Below, in pieces: positions 6,919 to 12,437 of a stretch of DNA of 12,437 nucleotides (the first letter of the stretch is position 1; each line of letters begins with the position of its first letter). The stretch lies in contig JAEDMI010000054.1 of NCBI GenBank assembly GCA_016303085.1, positions 1 through 12,437 of the forward strand, in the 5' to 3' direction. This stretch comes from Acetatifactor sp. Lineage in GTDB: Bacteria > Bacillota > Clostridia > Lachnospirales > Lachnospiraceae. Below the pieces are notes generated by a model. That model was not told the origin of the DNA, made no database searches, and was given only the letters and a program-made list of their open reading frames with translations. Both the position numbers and the translations under genes were made by a program.

Positions 6919-7758
6919 GTGGAAAGAATACACATATGTATCATGCTGAGATGTGCGTCGGGGCTGGCAGCTTTTTCGGTGTTTCTGGCATTGAGGCTTC
7001 TGCGGAAAAGTCCGCTGGCGGAGAAAAGATTGCTGACGGCTTACAGAGAGCTTGAGGGTCTGGTTTTAAAAAGGGGCAGAGAAAGCAGCTTTTATCGTAA
7101 AAGCAGACGGTGGCTTGAGAAAAACGGTGCTGCTTTTCACTATGGGAAATGGGTAGAACCTGTTCGTTTTCTGGTGCTTCGGATTGTTGTGGGATTGGCG
7201 GGACTATATGTAGGAATGAAAATAGGTGCAGCGTATGGTGCTGTTGCGTTCTTTTTTCTGTTCTGGCTTCCGGTATGGATGCTTAGTTATCTGAATCGAA
7301 GGGACAACGAGAAACTTTTGCCGGAATTAAAATTAATGTATCATGCATTGGAAATTCAAATCAGGGCAGGAATTTATATAACGGATGCCTTGGCTGAATG
7401 TTACGGGAGCACACGGGATAAACGGCTCAAACAGGCGCTTTTGGAACTGGCCGGTGACATTGTCATGAAAGCGGATATTTATGATTCGCTGGAAAAGTTT
7501 CAGGGAAAGTTTGATAACCGCTATGTGGATTCCCTGTGTATTACAATTTTTCAGGCGCTGGAATCGGGACAGGCTATTGAACTTCTCCGGGATATAGGAG
7601 AACAGATTAAGGATATGGAGGAGACGGTGCTGGAGCGAAAAAAAGCAGCACTTGACAGAAGCATTACATTTTGTCAGCTTGGAGTACTGACAGTGGTATT
7701 GGGGCTCGTTGTATACGCCTGCGTGAGCTATATGTTCGGGGCGGCAACATTGTTTTAG
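6919..7758 (+). CDS. tadC: TadC-like inner-membrane platform protein (T2SS F domain)
   Basis: This 279-residue protein is the second F-domain platform protein of the cluster. A short hydrophobic stretch lies near residues 8-27, two membrane segments near 82-125, the F domain at about 127-245 (LPELKLMYHALEIQIRAG through ERKKAALDRS), and a last span at about 252-275. The GTG start at 6919 is only 4 nt after AGGAGG (6909-6914). ATG at 6943 (codon 9) is an alternative start with no clear ribosome site of its own. It begins 8 nt after tadB and ends 17 nt before the Flp-like gene. TadB and TadC are thought to form a heteromeric membrane base for the TadA motor. Confidence 0.87.
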   Translation: MERIHICIMLRCASGLAAFSVFLALRLLRKSPLAEKRLLTAYRELEGLVLKRGRESSFYRKSRRWLEKNGAAFHYGKWVEPVRFLVLRIVVGLAGLYVGMKIGAAYGAVAFFFLFWLPVWMLSYLNRRDNEKLLPELKLMYHALEIQIRAGIYITDALAECYGSTRDKRLKQALLELAGDIVMKADIYDSLEKFQGKFDNRYVDSLCITIFQALESGQAIELLRDIGEQIKDMEETVLERKKAALDRSITFCQLGVLTVVLGLVVYACVSYMFGAATLF

Positions 7759-7775
7759 GGAAGGAGAGATAACAA

Positions 7776-8012
7776 ATGAAAAGATGTTGGTTTGTAATTA
7801 AGGACAAAATCCATCAGGCGGGGAGAAGCCTGATGAAAGCGGCAGTAAAGAAGGAGCCGGGAATCGACGGGATTCTGGTGACGGTAGGATTGTGTATTAT
7901 AGCACTCCTCTTGTGCGTGGTGATGAAGGACAGTCTGACCGCATTTATTAAGACGTTGGTGGAGGCAATGACTGTAAAGGCGCAGCAAATTTTGACAGGA
8001 GTGACAATGTGA
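7776..8012 (+). CDS. Flp-like small membrane protein, probable pilin subunit
   Basis: The 78-residue protein has a basic N-terminus, one hydrophobic span at about 33-50 (ILVTVGLCIIALLLCVVM) and a C-terminal helix. Size, topology and position right after tadC fit a Flp/type IVb pilin. The prepilin signature is unusual. The segment KKEPGIDGILVTVG has Gly29 before the span but no Glu at the position that aligns with mature Glu5. Glu27 and Asp31 are the nearest acidic residues. An alternative cut after Ala22 would place Glu27 at +5, though too far from the span. A GGAGAG ribosome site precedes the ATG. It ends ATGTGA, overlapping the next gene. The pilin role is inferred mainly from context. Confidence 0.65.
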   Translation: MKRCWFVIKDKIHQAGRSLMKAAVKKEPGIDGILVTVGLCIIALLLCVVMKDSLTAFIKTLVEAMTVKAQQILTGVTM

Positions 8013-8365
8013 AAAAAGAGACAGGGAACGTGGGCGACTTTCCGGCAGTCTGTATCTGCATCCTTTTGATGACGGTGCTTCTGGTGGCCTATATGGACAA
8101 TGTATATCTGCTGGAAGAAAAGACGGAGGTAAATCAGATTGCCAGAAAATATATTTTACGCATGGAAACGGCAGGCTATCTTTCAGAGGCAGACAGCATC
8201 GGATTGTGTCGGGAATTGGAGGAAGCCGGGGTGACGGAGATAAGTCTGGACGGATCCACTCTGGAACGTGCAGGGTATGGGGAAGCAATTGAACTTCGAA
8301 TAAGGGGAAAGCTGAGGGGAATCTATGAAATTGATGAAAAAAGGGTGTCTACTGCAAAGTACTGA
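8009..8365 (+). CDS. Single-span Tad-cluster protein, DUF4320/TadE-like pseudopilin candidate
   Basis: The 118-residue product starts at GTG 8009 inside the stop of the previous gene (ATGTGA), with AGGAG about 8 nt upstream, so translation is coupled. Residues 13-29 form one membrane span (AVCICILLMTVLLVAYM). The rest is predicted to be outside the cytoplasm. It contains EVNQIARKYILRMETAGYL, which I recall from DUF4320 proteins of clostridial Tad loci. The domain after it (about 50-110) looks like a short alpha/beta fold. There is no classical prepilin cleavage motif with Glu5. The likely role is a minor pseudopilin or assembly factor. The family name is from memory. Confidence 0.65.
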   Translation: MKKETGNVGDFPAVCICILLMTVLLVAYMDNVYLLEEKTEVNQIARKYILRMETAGYLSEADSIGLCRELEEAGVTEISLDGSTLERAGYGEAIELRIRGKLRGIYEIDEKRVSTAKY

Positions 8366-8909
8366 AAGCGGGCAAATCGGATGGACAGTCAGCTTTTGGT
8401 TCCTTTTGTTTCTGGGAATTCTGCTTTGTGCTCTTCTGCAAATGGATGTAATCCGCAGCTCTGCCCGATATATGGAGGATGCGCTGGCAGCCTCAAATCT
8501 TGCGGCAGCGGTTATCGATATAGAAGAATACGGTATTTCCCATCAAATTCAAATAGACGAGCCGTACATGGCCCGAGAACGCTGTATGACGGCGATGAAA
8601 GCTAACCTTGGGTTGGATGACAACTGGGAGTGTGCAAATAAGAACCTGATTTCGGGTCCGGTACATGTGGTTAAGTTTACGGTCTACAATGTCAGCGGAA
8701 ATGATGTGGCAATTTACAGCTTTGACGAGAGCGGAGCGATGTGCACTGACAGAGGAACGTTAGGACAGGTGAAGGCGCCCAATGGTATTCCGGTAGAATC
8801 TACGGGAATTTACAGTGAAATATCCTATCGTATTAAAGGCTTTTTGGGGCTGGAGGCAGATGCGAGAAAGGGGAAACTGGTGGATGTGGTAAAGAGTGGG
8901 AATGATTGA
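8325..8909 (+). CDS. TadE-like single-span pilus-assembly protein
   Basis: This 194-residue protein has a short basic N-terminus, a membrane span at about 18-40 (IGWTVSFWFLLFLGILLCAL) and an extracytoplasmic domain. The segment ESGQIGW before the span recalls the start of TadE/TadF pseudopilins, but Trp stands where their Glu would be. The start overlaps the previous gene by 41 nt. GAGGGG lies 5 nt before ATG 8325, and ATG at 8334 is an alternative. The stop TGA at 8907-8909 is followed in the same frame by 22 open codons up to the cpaB start, so the gene may once have been, or may still be, longer. The role is a minor pseudopilin by context. Confidence 0.65.
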   Translation: MKLMKKGCLLQSTESGQIGWTVSFWFLLFLGILLCALLQMDVIRSSARYMEDALAASNLAAAVIDIEEYGISHQIQIDEPYMARERCMTAMKANLGLDDNWECANKNLISGPVHVVKFTVYNVSGNDVAIYSFDESGAMCTDRGTLGQVKAPNGIPVESTGIYSEISYRIKGFLGLEADARKGKLVDVVKSGND

Positions 8910-8978
8910 TTGTCCGGGCTGTTCGAACGGTATGACCGGATGGCTGAAAGAGCAATTGCGGAGGGAGAAATGAGATGA
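8910..8978 (+). CDS. Possible 22-codon micro-ORF or readthrough tail before cpaB
   Basis: Directly after the TGA of the TadE-like gene the same frame continues for 22 codons from TTG 8910 to a TGA at 8976-8978 that overlaps the next ATG as ATGA. The peptide end, FERYDRMAERAIAEGEMR, looks like a charged amphipathic helix. A competing frame from ATG 8902 to TGA 8973 encodes 23 residues with a CPGC motif. One of them may be real, since every other junction in the operon is 17 nt or less. Neither has independent proof. Confidence 0.25.
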   Translation: MSGLFERYDRMAERAIAEGEMR

Positions 8979-9643
8979 AAAACAGGAGAAAAACGAAAGT
9001 ATCTTTTTCTACGGACAGATGGAAGGCAGGGGGAATTATTGCAGCACTGGTAGCGTCAGTGGCTGTTTTTACGGTGATGCTACAGATGGAAAGAAGTATG
9101 TTGACAAAATATGAAAAGGGGACTGTATATGTGGCAGCAGAGGAAATTCCAAGGGGACAGATAATCACGGGAGAAAATTACGAAAGGTATTTCCGGGAGC
9201 AGGAACTGGATATTTCCTGTATAGCAGACGGGGCTCTGCGCAACCCGGAACAGCTTTCGGGACTGGCTGCAAAATTTGACATTGAGCCCGGTGTGGTGTT
9301 GACCGGGGGAATGTTTGAGAAGATGACCGATATTTTGGGTAAAATGGAGGAACCTGTCGTTGCCGGACTTAAGGCAGACGATTTGTATCAGGTAGTGGGA
9401 GGTACGCTGAGGGCCGGTGACAGGATACATATTTACAGTGTAACCGGAGAAAAAGAAGCCGTGCTAATCTGGGAAAATGTCTATGTCAAAGAGGTGTTTG
9501 ACCAGACCGGAAACAGGATAGAAAGCGGAAATTCCGTGGCGGCGGCACAGCGGATTAATATTTATCTGGATAAGGCTGACGTCATTGGTTTTTACTCGGA
9601 ATTAGCCTCGGGCGCGATGCGGGTTGTTAAGGTATGCAGATAA
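8975..9643 (+). CDS. cpaB: CpaB/RcpC-like SAF-domain pilus assembly protein
   Basis: The 222-residue protein has a membrane anchor at about 18-38 (AGGIIAALVASVAVFTVML), then a SAF domain at about 50-120 (GTVYVAAEEIPRGQIITGENY through EPGVVLTGGMF), and a C-terminal RcpC/CpaB-like domain to the end (GTLRAGDRIHIY, QRINIYLDKAD). In Tad systems CpaB acts outside the membrane and helps subunit assembly. Gram-negative versions contact the secretin, and no secretin is present here. A GGAGGG ribosome site precedes the ATG. It is the last gene of the operon, whereas cpaB often comes first in other Tad loci. The stop is followed by AT-rich DNA with no clear terminator. Confidence 0.82.
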   Translation: MKNRRKTKVSFSTDRWKAGGIIAALVASVAVFTVMLQMERSMLTKYEKGTVYVAAEEIPRGQIITGENYERYFREQELDISCIADGALRNPEQLSGLAAKFDIEPGVVLTGGMFEKMTDILGKMEEPVVAGLKADDLYQVVGGTLRAGDRIHIYSVTGEKEAVLIWENVYVKEVFDQTGNRIESGNSVAAAQRINIYLDKADVIGFYSELASGAMRVVKVCR

Positions 9644-9647
9644 ACTA

Positions 9648-9659
9648 CAATGTACATTG
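9648..9659. promoter_or_regulatory. Perfect 12-bp palindrome after cpaB
   Basis: CAATGTACATTG is fully self-complementary and lies 4 bp after the cpaB stop codon. It is upstream of the candidate promoter at 9689-9716. It could be a protein site, but a chance palindrome of this size is possible. Confidence 0.2.
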
Positions 9660-9688
9660 AAAACAGAATAACCTTCGGATAAAATATA

Positions 9689-9716
9689 TTGAAATTACAG
9701 GATAAAAGCGTATAAC
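9689..9716 (+). promoter_or_regulatory. Candidate sigma-A promoter of the lipoprotein gene
   Basis: TTGAAA at 9689-9694 and TATAAC at 9711-9716 each match 5 of 6 consensus bases, with a 16-nt spacer. This is among the best-matched promoters in the window. It suggests the lipoprotein gene is transcribed apart from the pilus operon, with a leader of about 85 nt. Confidence 0.5.
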
Positions 9717-9757
9717 GTGATTATATAAATATAAGGCATATGTAAACAGCATATATA

Positions 9758-9795
9758 TTTACGCACCGGTATTTTCAAAAATACTTATACGTAAA
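9758..9795. promoter_or_regulatory. 38-bp nested dyad upstream of the lipoprotein gene
   Basis: Outer arms TTTACG (9758-9763) and CGTAAA (9790-9795) and inner arms GTATTTT (9769-9775) and AAAATAC (9778-9784) share exactly the same centre, between 9776 and 9777. It lies in the predicted leader, 13 bp before the first ATG. It could be an operator or an RNA stem controlling ribosome access. Confidence 0.45.
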
Positions 9796-9808
9796 AAACG
9801 ATTCAGAA

Positions 9809-10717
9809 ATGGGGATGGAGATGAAAAAGAATTTTATTTTTCTGTTTGCAGTGATATTGATGTTGTCCGGTTGCGGAAACGCAACAGGTTCCGGTATTGA
9901 AAAGGAAATGCCGGCATCCGAAGAGGCGGTTGTATTAGCGGAGGGGCAGGTTCCCGAAGAGTCCGAAAGCAAGGAGTCTACGGAAGATCTTGAGCAGCCG
10001 GAAGAGACACCTGAACCGGAAGAGACACCTGAACCGGAAGAGACACCTGAGCCGGAAGAAAGTGTAGCGCCGGAGACAGAATCTCCTGAATCGGCGGAGT
10101 CTTCGGAAACAGAACAGGCGGATGGCGGTAAGCCCGCTTCTACACCCGCAACGTCAACCGAGCAAAAACCGTCTGCCACGGCAACACCTTCTCCTGCATC
10201 CGGGCAATCCCAGGCACCGGTACCTTCTTCGGAGCCTGTACATACCTGCAGCTGGGACGGAGGTACGGTGACCAAGGCCGCCACTTGCACCAGCGAGGGT
10301 GTAATGACCTATACCTGCACCTCCTGCGGAAAGACCAGGACAGAGAGCATTGCAAAGACGGATCATAATTATGCGTGGCAATTTCCGTTAAAAGAAGACC
10401 TTGGGAATTGTACAAAGCGCCATCGGTTGGTAGATATCTGTGCAAACTGCGGATATATCTTAAATGCCTATTCTGATACGACATATCAGGAGCATGAGTG
10501 GGGTGAACCCGTATGGGCAGGTGGCCCTTCTTGCATAGCGTCGGCTACCTGTACTCATACCTGTACGAAGTGTGGATTTTCTTATGTAGATTCATATGAA
10601 CCATGTGGACATCAGCCATATTCTTGGGACTATAGTACGTGCCGCATTTGTGGAGCACATATAGCGCATGTCTGGGTAGAAGGGCAGTGTTACTGTGGAG
10701 CAGTGCAGGAAGAATGA
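9809..10717 (+). CDS. Cysteine-rich surface lipoprotein with Pro/Glu linker and zinc-ribbon-like repeats
   Basis: This 302-residue exported protein begins with a lipoprotein signal: Lys residues, a hydrophobic core and the lipobox MLSGC with Cys22. Three in-frame ATGs exist (9809, 9815, 9821). The last has GGGG 7 nt upstream and gives the most typical signal peptide (MKKNFIF), so it may be the true start. Residues 30-140 are a disordered wall-spanning linker rich in Glu, Pro, Ser and Thr, with three EETPEP units. From His145 on, 16 cysteines occur, including four CxxCG knuckles (CTSCG, CANCG, CTKCG, CRICG) with nearby HxW/HxY patterns. This type of repeat is common in clostridial surface proteins and may bind metal or form disulfides. 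The function is unknown. Its place after the pilus operon suggests an envelope role. Confidence 0.8.
   Translation: MGMEMKKNFIFLFAVILMLSGCGNATGSGIEKEMPASEEAVVLAEGQVPEESESKESTEDLEQPEETPEPEETPEPEETPEPEESVAPETESPESAESSETEQADGGKPASTPATSTEQKPSATATPSPASGQSQAPVPSSEPVHTCSWDGGTVTKAATCTSEGVMTYTCTSCGKTRTESIAKTDHNYAWQFPLKEDLGNCTKRHRLVDICANCGYILNAYSDTTYQEHEWGEPVWAGGPSCIASATCTHTCTKCGFSYVDSYEPCGHQPYSWDYSTCRICGAHIAHVWVEGQCYCGAVQEE
9998..10051 (+). repeat. Three tandem 18-bp units encoding Pro-Glu linker
   Basis: The unit CCGGAAGAGACACCTGAA occurs at 9998-10015, 10016-10033 and, with one change, 10034-10051. A partial fourth unit follows. Each encodes PEETPE, so changes in copy number would keep the frame and alter linker length. 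Confidence 0.9.
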
Positions 10718-10782
10718 TTAAGCAAATCTTTCAAAGTCCTTGAAACTGGCAGAGAGGTACTATCGTAAAAAAGCAAAGGGAA

Positions 10783-10813
10783 CAACCGCCCACAGGTGGT
10801 TGGCTGATATCAG
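10783..10813 (+). promoter_or_regulatory. Hairpin plus palindrome in the leader of the InlB-like gene
   Basis: CAACCGCC (10783-10790) pairs with GGTGGTTG (10795-10802), with one G-U pair, around a CACA loop. CTGATATCAG at 10804-10813 is a perfect palindrome directly after it. There is no T run, so it is not a terminator by itself. It may be part of a structured leader or the end of the lipoprotein transcript. Confidence 0.35.
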
Positions 10814-10845
10814 GATAGAAAAACATAAAAATATAACAGATATTG

Positions 10846-10895
10846 AAGTCCGAGCAGAAACCGGTTGAGGTTTTTAGTTCGGACTTTTCTTTTTT
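10846..10895 (+). terminator. Terminator-like hairpin just before the InlB-like gene
   Basis: AAGTCCGA (10846-10853) pairs with TCGGACTT (10879-10886). Within the loop AAACC and GGTTT form a second stem. The right arm runs into a T-rich tract (TTCTTTTTT, 10887-10895). The tract ends only a few nt before the ribosome site AAGGAGGTG, leaving no space for a promoter in between. It may end the lipoprotein transcript or act as an attenuator of the gene after it. Confidence 0.65.
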
Positions 10896-10913
10896 ACAAA
10901 GGAGGTGGGAGGA

Positions 10914-12437
10914 TTGAGGTTCAGAAAGAGAATTATCCAATGCATGACCCGGGCGGCAGGGCCATATATGGGAATGTTACTTTTGGTACTGTTGGCACCT
11001 GCGCTGACGGCTGAAGCGGCAGATAAAACCATTTATAACAGCCCCTATGTATCTTTTTCTCCGGATGGAATGGCATGGACAACCAACGCAGGGGATAAGG
11101 GTGCCATGGGAGACGGAACGGATATGTGGGATTATGGAGATGTGGTGAAATTCAATGAAAATTCAAACTTGCCTCCACTGGTGACAGGGCAACATTATTA
11201 CCCGGCAAAACGAACCGGGGAAATCCCCGTGGGTTACTGGAAGGTTGAGTGGTTAGAGGGGCAGTGTATTCATGACGGTTACCCGGCCGGATATTACCAT
11301 GGAATAAACTACGGCACCCATAAGTGCCTGGAAAATCATTATTCCGGATGGATTGCCTACTGTGCGGACTGCGGGGAACCGGTTAGCAATGGACTGATTT
11401 ACATGAGCAGGGCAGCTGCGGAAAGTATTGAGTACATCGATGTGCAGGACGGCATGGATTACTACTATCTGTGCCCCTTCTGCAATAACCTGGAGCAGGG
11501 ATATCACCCGGAGCATTACTGTAAGGAGGTTTCCTATAACCGTTACCGGGTGGTTTATGATGCCAACCCCATCGGGGAGAGCTTTCAGGGCGGAGAAGGA
11601 GGCTATGGCGGATATATGTCCCCAAGCATCCATATGTATAATAATTATCCTATGTATGAAGGGGAAACGGTTACGCCGGTGGCCAAACTCACCCTGAATG
11701 CCTACAGCCGCATCGGTTACCGGTTTGCAGGCTGGAACACGGAGCCGGACGGCAGCGGGACGTTCTATGCAGACGGGGCACGGATTTTGAACCTTACCAC
11801 GGAGAACTGGGACGGCTCGGAGGATGCGGAAGAAGGTACGGTTGTCCTGTATGCACAGTGGGAACTGACGGAAAACACCCTGCGGATAGACCCGAACGGA
11901 GGAGCCTTTCAGGGTAAGCCGGAAATTATGTCGCTCACGAAGCCGTATGGTTCTACATATGTACCCGAGGCTTCTTTTGTGACTCCCACGTCAGGGTTTA
12001 CGGTTTCCTTTGAGACAAACGGCGGGACAGTCTGTGCGCCGGTTACCGGGACAAACCATTTCTCGGAATGGAGCATGGTGCAGCCTTTTGCAGGAAGGTT
12101 TACGGATGGTGAGTATATGTTTTGCGCACCGGACGGAGCCGTAGACACGCTTCGGGCCTGTTATGTTGCGGAAAACATTACACTGCCGACACCTAAAAAG
12201 CCGGGCCAGTCCTTTGGAGGATGGTTTGAGAATCCGGGATGTACTAAACCGGTGGGATTTGGCGGGGATGAATATACTCCGGAGAAGGATGTGACACTTT
12301 ATGCGAAGTGGGTGGAACTTACCCTGTGGTCTTTTGACAATTATACAGCGAACAATAAGAAAGGTGCCGTGGACTTAAAATGGGCGCAGCCGGATACCAA
12401 TGCCAAAACATATAAACTGTATCGGTCTGCAGATGGC
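10914..12437 (+). CDS. Large secreted InlB B-repeat surface protein (3' end outside window)
   Basis: An open frame of 508 codons runs from TTG 10914 to the window edge. AAGGAGGTG at 10899-10907 gives a strong ribosome site at good spacing. ATG at 10944 (codon 11) is an alternative. Basic residues and MLLLVLLAPALTAEAA form a signal peptide ending near residue 35. The N-terminal region (about 40-210) has aromatic-rich sequence with CADCG and CPFC knuckles and an HPEHYC motif. From about 215 on, InlB B/Flg_new-type repeats appear, each with a GY/GxxFxGW core and a YAQW or YAKW ending (YRFAGWNTEPDGSG with VVLYAQW, and QSFGGWFENPGC with VTLYAKW). A fibronectin-III-like start (AVDLKWAQPDTNAKTYKLYR) follows near the window end. 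Such proteins are usually large cell-surface adhesins, and a wall anchor would lie beyond the window. A pilus link is inferred from position only. Confidence 0.85.
   Translation, partial: MRFRKRIIQCMTRAAGPYMGMLLLVLLAPALTAEAADKTIYNSPYVSFSPDGMAWTTNAGDKGAMGDGTDMWDYGDVVKFNENSNLPPLVTGQHYYPAKRTGEIPVGYWKVEWLEGQCIHDGYPAGYYHGINYGTHKCLENHYSGWIAYCADCGEPVSNGLIYMSRAAAESIEYIDVQDGMDYYYLCPFCNNLEQGYHPEHYCKEVSYNRYRVVYDANPIGESFQGGEGGYGGYMSPSIHMYNNYPMYEGETVTPVAKLTLNAYSRIGYRFAGWNTEPDGSGTFYADGARILNLTTENWDGSEDAEEGTVVLYAQWELTENTLRIDPNGGAFQGKPEIMSLTKPYGSTYVPEASFVTPTSGFTVSFETNGGTVCAPVTGTNHFSEWSMVQPFAGRFTDGEYMFCAPDGAVDTLRACYVAENITLPTPKKPGQSFGGWFENPGCTKPVGFGGDEYTPEKDVTLYAKWVELTLWSFDNYTANNKKGAVDLKWAQPDTNAKTYKLYRSADG

Noticed and set aside
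9775..10290. Minus-strand 171-codon Ser/Gly/Val-rich frame
   Set aside because: It is the antisense of the Pro/Glu linker repeats in the lipoprotein gene. Low complexity explains the open frame.
1..12437. CRISPR array, tRNA/rRNA gene, insertion sequence or prophage
   Set aside because: No spaced direct repeats, cloverleaf sequences, transposase or integrase motifs, or terminal inverted repeats were seen.

Overview
The window looks like chromosomal DNA of an anaerobic Gram-positive Clostridia bacterium, most likely a Lachnospiraceae-type gut organism. This is inferred from moderate GC, AAGGAGG-type ribosome sites, a cytoplasmic GH51 arabinofuranosidase, a secretin-free Tad-type pilus cluster and an InlB B-repeat surface protein. 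There are no tRNA, rRNA, CRISPR or transposase signals.

Layout. (1) At 1-713 (minus), a truncated ArsR-type regulator is divergent from a GH51 alpha-L-arabinofuranosidase gene (922-2418). The 208-bp gap between them carries repeated TTCATTT/AAATGAA motifs, including a near-perfect 20-bp palindrome just before the arabinofuranosidase ribosome site. This looks like a self-contained sugar-responsive unit. (2) At 2581-4419 lies a Uup/YfmR-type ABC-F ATPase with its own promoter and a hairpin at its stop codon. (3) At 4438-4551 (minus), a 37-codon ORF predicts a membrane microprotein with an acidic tail. (4) From 4782 to 9643 runs a compact co-directional Tad-type pilus operon: TadA/CpaF ATPase, TadB, TadC, a Flp-like small membrane protein, two single-span pseudopilin-like proteins and a CpaB-like SAF protein. 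Most junctions overlap or nearly touch. No prepilin peptidase, TadZ/CpaE or secretin gene is in the window. (5) From 9644 onward come a probable separate promoter, a long dyad element, a cysteine-rich lipoprotein (9809-10717), a structured leader with a terminator-like hairpin, and the first 508 codons of a large secreted InlB B-repeat protein that runs off the right edge.

How they may work together. TadA would power assembly through the TadB/TadC platform. The small single-span proteins would be pilus subunits or pseudopilins, and the CpaB-like protein an extracytoplasmic assembly factor. The two downstream exported proteins both carry CxxC knuckles. They may be envelope or adhesive partners of the pilus, but this rests on adjacency only.

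Nothing here is clearly a wholly new system. The points most worth a second look are the unusual start region of the ATPase gene, the 37-aa microprotein, the filled-in gap before cpaB, the missing canonical prepilin glutamate, and the terminator directly in front of the InlB-like gene.
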